A stretch of 61,015 nucleotides of DNA, taken from assembly GCA_017652705.1 (NCBI GenBank), contig JAGCAM010000080.1, forward strand, positions 1 through 61,015. The letters run 5' to 3'. Origin of the DNA: Kiritimatiellia bacterium. GTDB lineage: Bacteria; Verrucomicrobiota; Kiritimatiellia; RFP12; UBA1067. A program made the translations under genes and the position numbers. Positions 50,577 through 60,954 of the stretch are shown here, in pieces (position 1 is the stretch's first letter; the number at the start of each line of letters is the position of its first letter). Under the pieces are notes generated by a model. The model was not told the origin of the DNA. It ran no database searches and saw nothing but the letters and a program-made list of their open reading frames with translations.

Positions 50577-51797
50577 TCACGGCGAACTGCTGTAGACCGA
50601 CCTTCCCCCGGCGGGGTCGGCGCACGCCGCGGCGGGCATGAGTTTGTAGACCGGTATCAGAAAGCGGTACGGCGAATCGAGAGTGCCCGCCGCCGCGTAC
50701 GCCTTGCCGGTGTTGCGAGCTTCGATGAGCGGCGCCGCGATGTTCTGCATGTACTGCTTCCACCGGAACGCCCCCGCCTGCGGCAGCACGCTGAACTTCT
50801 GAAGGTACCTCGTGTGGCGGTGGGTGTCGATGTACCGCTCCTTCACTTTGAGCGCCCCGCCGCGGATGGCCCGCTCCTGGGTGTTCCAGGGGCCGCCGTA
50901 TTTTTCGCGCGTCTCCGCCGCGGTCGCCTCCACCCAGGCATTGTACTTTATCTCGAACAGCCCCGACCCGTACGCCCGGAAGTTGAAGAAATTGTAGTAG
51001 CCGTTGTACGCCGCCGCCCCCTTCGCGATCACCGCGGCCGTCGCCGCGTTCTCCGCGGTGAACCGTCTGCCCCAGATGACGGCGTTGCCGACACGGCCAG
51101 TGGCGTTGGTGCGGTACGAAACGAGCGCGTCGCCGATGGTGCCGAACGCCTGCGCCGACCCGCTCCCCTGCTCGCTCGCCAGACGCCCGGCCAGAAACAC
51201 CGGGCTCACCCCCAGCGACCGGCCCACGTCCATCAGCAGCTCGGCGAACCCCCGCCTGCAGCCGTCGCACTTCGCAGTCGCCATGAACGTCTTCGACAGC
51301 GTCCGCTCCACCGCCTTCTCCGACTGCGAAGCCTCGTCGAACCCGAGCGTCTCGAACATGAATATGTCACGCTCGTTCAGAAAGTTCCGAGGATCCATGA
51401 AATACGCCACCGCCTCCCGGCTCGCCTGGTACCACGCCCCCGAATCGTACGCCTTCGCGTCCCCGGCGTAATAAGGGGTGTAGTTCTTCTCCTTCAGCGC
51501 ATTCCATTCGTCGGGCGCCCAGTCCGCGTAAACCACGAGATTCCACGACGGGGTGCACTCCTTCGCGACTATTTCTTCCCAGCTCATGTCCACCACCGGC
51601 AGCGGCTCGAAAACCCAGCCGGTGTGGTCGAACTTCAGCTCCGCGAGCTTGGCGGCGTAATCCGCCGGAAACCCTTTCGCCGCCAGATCGCGGCGGAAGC
51701 CCTCGATGCGGCTCGTGCGGTAGAACACCCAGCCGATCCAGCAGGCGACGACCGCCACCGCCGCGGCGAAAAGCCGTTTTTCGGTTTTCCTCGTCAG
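50577..51797 (-). CDS. Membrane-anchored peptidoglycan N-acetylglucosaminidase (GH73/LytG-like)
   Basis: About 406 residues if read from CTG 51797, or 393 from GTG 51758; no ATG is available. The CTG reading gives an ideal signal anchor (LTRKTEKRLFAAAVAVVACW). Residues about 45-150 match the substrate-side domain of clostridial secreted glucosaminidases (FPADYAAKLAELKFDHTGWVF, then EAVAYFMDPRNFLNERDIFMFE). The glucosaminidase domain follows with GVSPVFLAGRLASEQGSG (catalytic Glu in the SEQG box) and YYNFFNFRAYGSG. It would cut the GlcNAc-MurNAc bond in the wall. Domain and motif are clear; the start is not. It lies 43 bases after the serS stop. Confidence 0.8.
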   Translation of the reverse strand: MTRKTEKRLFAAAVAVVACWIGWVFYRTSRIEGFRRDLAAKGFPADYAAKLAELKFDHTGWVFEPLPVVDMSWEEIVAKECTPSWNLVVYADWAPDEWNALKEKNYTPYYAGDAKAYDSGAWYQASREAVAYFMDPRNFLNERDIFMFETLGFDEASQSEKAVERTLSKTFMATAKCDGCRRGFAELLMDVGRSLGVSPVFLAGRLASEQGSGSAQAFGTIGDALVSYRTNATGRVGNAVIWGRRFTAENAATAAVIAKGAAAYNGYYNFFNFRAYGSGLFEIKYNAWVEATAAETREKYGGPWNTQERAIRGGALKVKERYIDTHRHTRYLQKFSVLPQAGAFRWKQYMQNIAAPLIEARNTGKAYAAAGTLDSPYRFLIPVYKLMPAAACADPAGGRSVYSSSP

Positions 51798-51840
51798 AGT
51801 GACTTTCCCCCGCCGGTCGCCGTCCAGGTCATGCGCCCGC

Positions 51841-53121
<1,281 letters not shown>

Positions 53122-53155
53122 GCTCTTGCCTTCTTTCCTGAATGCATTTTCCGAT

Positions 53156-53185
53156 ATTATACCATAACCGCGCCGAAACAACCAA
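53156..53185 (-). promoter_or_regulatory. Promoter of serS
   Basis: -10 TATAAT (53156-53161) preceded by TGG, and a -35-like TTGGTT (53180-53185) at 18-base spacing, minus strand. Leader about 30 bases with AGGAAAGAAGG. The promoter itself looks intact, so the interrupted gene is probably still transcribed. Confidence 0.55.
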
Positions 53186-53245
53186 CGCCGCCGATCGCTT
53201 AGTTCGACTGGGAAACGCGCCTTCACCGACATTATGTCGCGTCCG

Positions 53246-53419
53246 CTAATCATTGCCGTTCCAGACCACGCCTGCAAGATTCGAACACCCTGCAAGTGCA
53301 CAAGAACCGACCGTAAAGACATTGGACGGAATCTCGATCCCGTCCGTCGGAGAACCCGGCACCTGCGTCGTCAAGCCACTCCTCGGCCTTGCGAAGGTGT
53401 TCCGCGTTTCCAAACGCAT
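53246..53419 (-). pseudogene. Remnant of a BspA-type leucine-rich-repeat surface protein
   Basis: A 58-codon frame ending in TAG (53246). Its last 40 residues read GIEIPSNVFTVGSCALAGCS then NLAGVVWNGND, a match to the LRR_5/BspA repeat consensus (IPSSVTSIG--AF-GCS-L--V). Only one to one and a half repeats remain; BspA-like proteins have many, plus a signal peptide. It starts at an ATG just after the NYN gene, with no ribosome binding site. Remnant status is inference from length. Confidence 0.5.
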
Positions 53420-53423
53420 GCCC

Positions 53424-54194
53424 TCAGCCTTTCTCCTTCTTGTCCTTTACGGTAGAATGGGTTCCGTCGATGACGACTTCGAAACGGTCGATGGACTTCA
53501 GCATCTTCGACAACCGCGAGAAACCGTAAGACCGAGGATCGAAATCAGGTTGCTTCTTGTATATGAGATTCGCCAGGGCGCCCATCAGACACTTTCCGTC
53601 GTCACCGGCGATCTCCTTGATGCTTTCGGCGATAAGCCTCACCGTCTTGGCCGAAATCGGTTTTTTCGCCACTGGCGCAGACTGTTGTGCATTCTCGGCG
53701 GTCCCCGACTCGGCCTTGGCCGCCGCCGGCTTCGCCGCACCTGGAGACTCCTCGGCGGCGGGCTGAAGGTTTTCCGTGTAGATGAACTTGTCGCAGGCGC
53801 GGATGAACGGCTTGGGGGTCTTCAGCTCCCCCACGCCGATGACCTTGCGGCCTGATTCCCTCAAACGCATGACAAGCGGCGTGAAGTCGCTGTCGCTCGA
53901 CACCAGAACGAACCCCTCCACGTCGCCGTCGTGCAGGATGTCCATCGCATTGATCACCATCGCCGCATCCGTCGCATTCTTCCCCGTCGTATAGGCGTAT
54001 TGCTGAACGGGATTGATCGCCAGATCCAGCAGCGTCTGCTTCCATCCCGCCAGAGACACCCAGTCGCCGAACGCGCGCTTGATCGTCGCACGGCCGTACC
54101 GTGCTATCTCCTCCATCACCGCCTTCATGTCTTTCCGCGAAGCATTTTCCGCATCGATCAAGACCGCCAGCCGAATATCATTGTCGTCGTTCAT
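53424..54194 (-). CDS. NYN (LabA/DUF88) domain protein with C-terminal OST-HTH/LOTUS domain
   Basis: 256 residues. The NYN PIN-like nuclease domain (about 5-145) has IRLAVLIDAENAS (Asp12), TGKNATDAAMVINAMDILHD and VSSDSDFTPLVMRLRESG: the acidic residues of the active site are all present. After a low-complexity Ala/Glu/Pro linker (about 147-180) the C-terminal 75 residues (KTVRLIAESIKEIAGDDGKCL, then YGFSRLSKMLKSIDRFEV) fit the OST-HTH/LOTUS fold, which binds RNA. Together they suggest an RNA endonuclease. The start follows AAAGGAGAAGTGG and a promoter at 54268-54297. Confidence 0.88.
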   Translation of the reverse strand: MNDDNDIRLAVLIDAENASRKDMKAVMEEIARYGRATIKRAFGDWVSLAGWKQTLLDLAINPVQQYAYTTGKNATDAAMVINAMDILHDGDVEGFVLVSSDSDFTPLVMRLRESGRKVIGVGELKTPKPFIRACDKFIYTENLQPAAEESPGAAKPAAAKAESGTAENAQQSAPVAKKPISAKTVRLIAESIKEIAGDDGKCLMGALANLIYKKQPDFDPRSYGFSRLSKMLKSIDRFEVVIDGTHSTVKDKKEKG

Positions 54195-54520
54195 CCACTT
54201 CTCCTTTAAATATTCATTGCATCACATAGCAAGGATCGCGCCGTTTCCCCGCTCTTACTGCGTCGGTATTCTATCAAAATCGCATCGTCAGAGGCAAGGG
54301 GGCGGGGCATGGGTTTTTCACCACGTCCGGCGCTTCGGCGGCAATGCGCGCCGCCACGTGCTTATCAGCGGACGGAGCCACGGCATTCCGCGCGGCGAAC
54401 GCCGGAATATGCGCGGAGCGCCGGTCGCCGCGGCAGGAGGTGCAGCCATCCACCTCGACCGCGCATCAATCGCGCACGCAGCTCACCGAGTTCGCGACGT
54501 GCGGCACGAGGCCGGTGCGG
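54195..54520. other. Intergenic region without a supported gene
   Basis: About 330 bases between the NYN gene and the enolase terminator. It holds the NYN promoter (54268-54297). Minus-strand frames run ADKHVAARIAAEAPDVVKN and similar, but have no start, no ribosome binding site and an interrupting TGA, and plus-strand frames are arginine-rich without codon bias. I see no gene here. Confidence 0.6.
54268..54297 (-). promoter_or_regulatory. Sigma70-type promoter of the NYN-LOTUS gene
   Basis: -35 TTGCCT (54292-54297), 18-base spacer, -10 TAGAAT (54268-54273), minus strand. The leader to ATG 54194 is about 65 bases. Confidence 0.5.
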
Positions 54521-54561
54521 AAAAAGAAAAGGCGGCGCGCCGCCCTTGGCGCACCGCCTTT
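54521..54561 (-). terminator. Rho-independent terminator after eno
   Basis: On the minus strand AAAGGCGGTGCGCC and GGCGCGCCGCCTTT form a 14-bp stem around the loop AAGGGC, followed by TTCTTTTT. It begins 20 bases past the eno stop and would end the rplU-rpmA-eno transcript. Confidence 0.85.
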
Positions 54562-54581
54562 CCGCTTGAATCGCGGACTTG

Positions 54582-56115
<1,534 letters not shown>

Positions 56116-56134
56116 TGTTCAGACCCTCCTCTGC

Positions 56135-56449
56135 TTACGCGATCGACTTCACCGTCGCCACCGTCATCTGCTGGCGGTGCCCGACAAGACGGCGGCTGCC
56201 TTTGCGGCGCTTGACCTTGAAGTTGTAGACCTTCTTGCCCTTCACGACGCCGGCGACGGCGAGCGTGACCTTCGCTCCCTCAACGTAGGGAGAGCCCACT
56301 TTGAGGGTGGTGCCGTCGGACACCGCCAGCACGGTGTCAATCACGGCGTCCTGACCTTCTTCGACCGGGATCTTTTCAATCTCGATCCTGTCGCCGACGT
56401 GCACGAGCGTCTGCTTGCCGCCGGTCTCCAGAACTGCGTATGCTTCCAT
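56135..56449 (-). CDS. rplU: 50S ribosomal protein L21
   Basis: 104 residues. L21 binds 23S rRNA on the outer face of the large subunit. It starts MEAYAVLETGGKQTLVHVGD, and the family end region KVYNFKVKRRKGSRRLVGHR is intact. Its mRNA leader begins with a long hairpin (56466-56505) just after a consensus promoter, a layout used for ribosomal-protein autoregulation. First gene of rplU-rpmA-eno. Confidence 0.97.
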   Translation of the reverse strand: MEAYAVLETGGKQTLVHVGDRIEIEKIPVEEGQDAVIDTVLAVSDGTTLKVGSPYVEGAKVTLAVAGVVKGKKVYNFKVKRRKGSRRLVGHRQQMTVATVKSIA

Positions 56450-56465
56450 TTTTCCTGCCTTTCAC

Positions 56466-56505
56466 CCGGTTTTCCATGTGGAGAACCTTCTCCACGAAAA
56501 ACCAG
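56466..56505 (-). promoter_or_regulatory. Long stem-loop in the rplU leader
   Basis: On the minus strand CTGGTTTTTC + GTGGAGAA, loop GG, TTCTCCAC + (AT bulge) + GGAAAACCGG form an 18-bp stem with only G-U variants and a two-base bulge. It starts about two bases after the predicted +1 and ends about 10 bases ahead of the ribosome binding site (AAAGGCAGG). There is no T run, so it is not a terminator. Candidate binding site for L21 or for mRNA protection. Confidence 0.65.
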
Positions 56506-56513
56506 TTTTGCGT

Positions 56514-56543
56514 AGTATACTAAAAACATCCCTGCCGCGTCAA
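56514..56543 (-). promoter_or_regulatory. Sigma70-type promoter of rplU-rpmA-eno
   Basis: -35 TTGACG (56538-56543), 18-base spacer, -10 TATACT (56514-56519) with TAG just before it, minus strand. Predicted +1 near 56507. Confidence 0.7.
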
Positions 56544-56579
56544 TCCCCCCGCGCCCTTTTGCCATCCTTCGCCGGCCGG

Positions 56580-59500
56580 TCAATTGACGGCGAGCGACAT
56601 TTTGTCGTCGGGGTTGAACTCGATTTCAGCCTGGGCGAACGTCTTGGAGAGCATCGAAAGGAAACCGACGTTCACCGCCGCGCGGCAGGCGGGGCCGAGA
56701 TCCAGCGAAACGATTCCTCCGTCGGCGTATTTCAGATCGGCCAGCACCGGCGCCGCGCCCGGGTTGTTCGCCGCCGCATCGCGCGCGGTCTCGATCTTCG
56801 CCCGCAGACCGGGGTCGTCGTAGCCGAGACGCAGCGTCACCCCTTTTGAAATCATCGGGAAGGCCGTTTCCAGCGGGTACACCTCCTTCACGCTGAAGGC
56901 AACGTCTCCCGGCGAAGGATTCTCGCGGTAGGCGTCATCGCGTTCATAATTGGTGCGGTGCGTTATTTCGCCGCATACGAGCACGAGACGGTCCACCGCC
57001 GTCGCCAGCGCCGCGCCGAACGCCTTCCAGCATTTCGCGTATGCGAAAGCGTCCGCCCTGCCGGTTCCGTCGTCGAGAGAGAGTATCGCCCATTTCTCGC
57101 CCACCGAACCGTCGGCGCGCGGCTTCGGGGTTTTCTCGGTGCAGCCTTCAAGCATGGCGACGACTCGCACTTCGACGCGCTTGAGCAGCAAAGAGTTCAG
57201 TTCGCCGCGCCGGAACCGCTTTCTGAGCCCGTTTTTCTCTTCGGCGACCGCCTTCTTGAAATTTTCGGCGTCGGTCCACGACACCCGCCCCTTGGCGCGC
57301 ACGATGTTGCGGGCGAGGCCGGAAAGCTGCCAGTCGTCGTCTTTGGTGCGCGCGAGCAGCTCGTCGATTTCCGAAAGCGGAGCCTTGGCGTCTTCCGCCG
57401 CGTCGGCACCGCCGTCGCCTTCGGGATCGGCGCCCTGCCCGGCGTCGTCGTATTCTCCGATCAACTGGTCGCCGTCGGAGGCTTCATCTTCTTCAACCGG
57501 TTTCTTCGCCACTTTTTCAAGCGAGAACGGCTCGTATTCCAGCACGTCCTCCTTCGCACCGGCGGGGCGGGTGCGCACGCAGGCGCGGGAGACTTCGGCG
57601 ATGATCTTGCGGCAGCTCTGCAGAGGATGCCCCGAAATGTAGACGCCGAGCAGATCGCGTTCGTTCTTCAGGTCTTCAACCGGGGTGAACGGCGGCGCGT
57701 CCGTCAAATCCCGGTCGGACGCCCGGGCCTCGCCCGCGTCGATGATGTCGAAAAAGTTCGCCTGCGCGCTCGCCGCCTCTTTCGCCTTCTGCTGCGCGTT
57801 TTTGAGCGCGTACTCGATGTTGTTGAAGAGCTTCGCGCGGTTCGGCTCGATGGACGAGAACGCGCCGGTCCGCGTCAGGTTTTCAAGCACCCGCTTGTTG
57901 ATCGCGTTCGTGCCGGCCAGCCGCAGGCAGAAGTCCATGAAACCGGTGTACGGCCCGTTCTCCTCCCGCTCGGCGACTATCGCCTCCGCCGCCGCCTCTC
58001 CGACCCCCTTGATGCCCCCGAGGCCGTAGCGTATGCCCTTCGCGTCCGGCGTAGGCACGAACCGCGAACCCGATTCGTTCACGTCCGGCAGCCGCAGGTC
58101 GAGGTCGATAGCCTGCGCCTCGGCGACGAAACCGGGCAGTTTGTCGAAGTTGCCGATTTCCGAGGATATCTGCGCGCACATGAACTCCGCCGGGTAGTGC
58201 GCCTTGAGATAGCCGGTCTGGTAGGCGATCCATGCGTAACAGACCGCGTGGGATTTGTTGAACGCGTACGACGCGAACGCCTCCCAGTCGTGCCAGATCT
58301 TGTCGATGAGTTTTTTCGCGGCCTTTTCTTCTTTCCACTTGTCGACGCGGAACGCCGGATTGGCGAGGCAACCTTTTTCGAACTTCTCCTTCAGGCCGCC
58401 CATCACGTCCTTGAGCTTTTTGCCCATCGCCTTGCGGAGTTTGTCGGACTCGCCGCGGGTGAACCCGGCGAGATCCCGCGAAAGCAGCATCACCTGCTCC
58501 TGATAGACGGTGACGCCGTAAGTGTCTTTGAGCCGCCCCTCCATCAGAGGATGGTCGTAGGTGACCGGATCGTCACCCTGCTTTCTTCTGACGAACTGCG
58601 GTATGTACTCCATCGGCCCGGGCCGGTAAAGCGCGTTCATGGCGACGAGGTCGGTGAGTTTTTCCGGCTGCAGCTCCATGAGCCATTTCTTCATGCCGTC
58701 CGATTCGAACTGAAAAAGCCCCGTCGTTTCGCCGCGCCCGAACAACGCGTAAGTCTCGGCGTCGTCGTCGGGTATTTTGTCCGGGTCGAGATAACCGTCG
58801 GCCCCCCAGAGCTCTTTCGGCACCCTCGGATTGCTCTTGCCGAGCAGCATCACGCACTCCTTCTCGACGGCAAGGGTCTTGAGGCCGAGGAAGTCCATCT
58901 TGAGCAGGCCGACCGGCTCCACGAAGTGGCCGTCGTACTGGGTGGTCAGCAGCTTGTCCGCCTTCGCCTCGCCCGTGTCCTTCTTGCGTCCGCCCTTCTC
59001 CGGCGTCGGCATCACCGGCAGCGTCTCCGCGATCGGGTCGCGCGAGATGATGACGCCGCAGGCGTGCACCCCCGGCTGGCGGATGCAGCCTTCGAGACGC
59101 CCGGCGCGCTCCATCAGTTTGTGCACCACCGGGTCGTTCGAGTTGAACGCCGCGTCAAGCTCCGGCGACACCATGCGCGCGTCCCTGAACGTTATCTTGG
59201 GGGTTGCAGGCACGAGCCCCGCGAGTTTGTTCGTCTCCGCGAGCGGATAGTCCATCACGCGCCCGACGTCCTTTATCGCGCTTTTCGCGGCCATCTGGCC
59301 GAAAGTCACGATGTGGGCGACGTGGTCGGCGCCGTATTTGCGAGTGACGTAGTCGAGAACGCGTTCGCGACCGGCGTCGTCGAAGTCGACGTCGATATCC
59401 GGCATCGAGATGCGGTCGGGGTTCAGGAATCTTTCGAAAAGGAGATCGTATTTAAGCGGGTCGACGTTCGTGATTCTGAGCGCGTACGCCACGGCGGACC

Positions 59501-60824
59501 CCGCCGCGGAGCCGCGCCCCGGCCCGACCCACACCCCGCACTCTTCGCGGGCGGCTCGGATGTAGTCGCAGACGATGAGAAAGTACCCGGGAAAACCCAT
59601 CGTCCTGATGACGTCGAGTTCGAACTGCACGCGCTCCTCGATCTCCCGGGCAAGCCCGTGTTCGCCGGTCTCCGCGTCGGCGGCGGCGCCGGCCGGCTTG
59701 CCCCAGCGCTTCTTCGCCCCCTCCCAGACGAGCGACGCGAGATATTCCGCCTCGAACTGTATGCGAACGACTTTTTCGTAGCCGCCGAGCTTCGCCATGC
59801 GGCCGGGCGGATACATCTTTTCAAGCGTTTCGGGGTCGTACTTCTTCGCGCAGGCCTCCTCCGTGCCGAAACTCGGCGGAATCGAGAACTTGGGCATGAT
59901 CGGCGGCGAGTCGAGCTCGTACTCCTCGATCCGCTCGGCGACCTCCAGAGTGTTCGCTACGATTTCGGGGAGCTCCGCGAATATCGCCGCCATCTCGTCG
60001 GCCGTCTTGAAATATTCCTGCCCCGTGTAGATGAGCCGCCCGAGGTCGGACATCTTCCTGCCCGTCGAGAGCGCGAGCAGCACGTCGTGCGAATCGTCGT
60101 CGGCGGCGTCGAGAAAATGCACGTCGTTCGTGGCGATCACGCGTATACCGAGCTTTTTGCCGAGTTCGAGCGAGCCTTTCACGACTTTCCGCTGCCGCCC
60201 GTAGAGATCGGCGAAATCGTTCTGCGCCTGAAGCGGAATGTCCGGCCCCTGTTTCACGGCCTTGTGGAGCATCACTTCGAGCGAGTAGTCGTCGCCGAAA
60301 AGGTCTTTGTACCACTTGGCGATGCGCTCGGCCTCCGCCATGTCGCCCCTGGCGATGGCGCGCGGCACTTCGCCGGCCACGCACGCGGCGGAGCAGTGCA
60401 GACCCTCGTGGTATTTTTCAAGCAGCCCGTGGTCGATGCGCGGCCGCGAGTAGAAGCCGTTGATGTGCGCCTCGGAGACGAGCTTGACGAGGTTACGGTA
60501 ACCGGTCAGGTTTTTCGCGTGCAGGCAGAGGTGGTGGCGGATTTCATCCTTGTCCCGCGATTTGTAGTCGCCGGTCGACGTGACGTACGTCTCGCAGCCG
60601 AGAATCGGCTTGACGCGCACTCCCGCGAGGTCACCGTATTTTTTGCCGTTGTCTGAACGGCATTCGTCGTAGAAGTTTTTAAGGGCGAAGAGATTGCCGT
60701 GGTCGGTCACCGCGAGGGCGCGCATGCCGAGCTGCCGCGCCCGCCTGACGAGCGGCACGATCTGGCACTGCCCGTCAAGCAGCGAATACGTCGTGTGAAG
60801 ATGTAGATGTACAAAGTCCGACAT
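56580..60824 (-). CDS. dnaE: DNA polymerase III alpha subunit
   Basis: 1414 residues. The PHP domain (1-280; HLHLHTTYSLLDGQ, VTDHGNLFALKNFY) is followed by the polymerase palm with the catalytic aspartates in SMPDIDVDFDD (about residue 472-482) and GRGSAAGSAVAYALRI. Thumb/fingers, the (HhH)2 region and a C-terminal OB fold (from about 1230; DDGTGRADAFAYAKCW) complete it. It is about 250 residues longer than most DnaE1 proteins. The extra length is mainly an acidic insert at about 1100-1200 (EEDEASDGDQLIGEYDDAGQ) before the OB fold. The ATG lies eight bases after a TGGTATAAT box, so the mRNA is predicted leaderless. Confidence 0.96.
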   Translation of the reverse strand: MSDFVHLHLHTTYSLLDGQCQIVPLVRRARQLGMRALAVTDHGNLFALKNFYDECRSDNGKKYGDLAGVRVKPILGCETYVTSTGDYKSRDKDEIRHHLCLHAKNLTGYRNLVKLVSEAHINGFYSRPRIDHGLLEKYHEGLHCSAACVAGEVPRAIARGDMAEAERIAKWYKDLFGDDYSLEVMLHKAVKQGPDIPLQAQNDFADLYGRQRKVVKGSLELGKKLGIRVIATNDVHFLDAADDDSHDVLLALSTGRKMSDLGRLIYTGQEYFKTADEMAAIFAELPEIVANTLEVAERIEEYELDSPPIMPKFSIPPSFGTEEACAKKYDPETLEKMYPPGRMAKLGGYEKVVRIQFEAEYLASLVWEGAKKRWGKPAGAAADAETGEHGLAREIEERVQFELDVIRTMGFPGYFLIVCDYIRAAREECGVWVGPGRGSAAGSAVAYALRITNVDPLKYDLLFERFLNPDRISMPDIDVDFDDAGRERVLDYVTRKYGADHVAHIVTFGQMAAKSAIKDVGRVMDYPLAETNKLAGLVPATPKITFRDARMVSPELDAAFNSNDPVVHKLMERAGRLEGCIRQPGVHACGVIISRDPIAETLPVMPTPEKGGRKKDTGEAKADKLLTTQYDGHFVEPVGLLKMDFLGLKTLAVEKECVMLLGKSNPRVPKELWGADGYLDPDKIPDDDAETYALFGRGETTGLFQFESDGMKKWLMELQPEKLTDLVAMNALYRPGPMEYIPQFVRRKQGDDPVTYDHPLMEGRLKDTYGVTVYQEQVMLLSRDLAGFTRGESDKLRKAMGKKLKDVMGGLKEKFEKGCLANPAFRVDKWKEEKAAKKLIDKIWHDWEAFASYAFNKSHAVCYAWIAYQTGYLKAHYPAEFMCAQISSEIGNFDKLPGFVAEAQAIDLDLRLPDVNESGSRFVPTPDAKGIRYGLGGIKGVGEAAAEAIVAEREENGPYTGFMDFCLRLAGTNAINKRVLENLTRTGAFSSIEPNRAKLFNNIEYALKNAQQKAKEAASAQANFFDIIDAGEARASDRDLTDAPPFTPVEDLKNERDLLGVYISGHPLQSCRKIIAEVSRACVRTRPAGAKEDVLEYEPFSLEKVAKKPVEEDEASDGDQLIGEYDDAGQGADPEGDGGADAAEDAKAPLSEIDELLARTKDDDWQLSGLARNIVRAKGRVSWTDAENFKKAVAEEKNGLRKRFRRGELNSLLLKRVEVRVVAMLEGCTEKTPKPRADGSVGEKWAILSLDDGTGRADAFAYAKCWKAFGAALATAVDRLVLVCGEITHRTNYERDDAYRENPSPGDVAFSVKEVYPLETAFPMISKGVTLRLGYDDPGLRAKIETARDAAANNPGAAPVLADLKYADGGIVSLDLGPACRAAVNVGFLSMLSKTFAQAEIEFNPDDKMSLAVN

Positions 60825-60832
60825 TGGCTTAT

Positions 60833-60841
60833 ATTATACCA
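60833..60841 (-). promoter_or_regulatory. Extended -10 promoter of dnaE (leaderless)
   Basis: TGGTATAAT on the minus strand, -10 at 60833-60838. Eight bases (60825-60832) separate it from ATG 60824. No -35 match at 17-18 bases. Confidence 0.5.
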
Positions 60842-60954
60842 TAACGGTGCGCCCGTTCACCCCGGAATCCGGATGCTGGAGGTCCCCCATTTTTTTCGCG
60901 CGCTACCGAGCACTTGCGATGCCTTGCGCGATTTTGCCCGTTTTAAGACAACCG

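Noticed and set aside
53266-53300. tRNA-like fragment with GTTCGAATC
   Set aside because: A T-loop-like string and a repeated TTGCAGG are present, but no acceptor or anticodon stem can be formed. The segment is explained by the LRR_5 remnant reading frame.
56958-60656. A 1232-codon open frame on the plus strand opposite dnaE
   Set aside because: It lies wholly within dnaE, is rich in Arg/His/Val as expected for an antisense frame in GC-rich DNA, and has no start signal or domain. The same applies to the long plus-strand frames at 932-2266, 10030-11457, 12464-14548 and 37001-38482.
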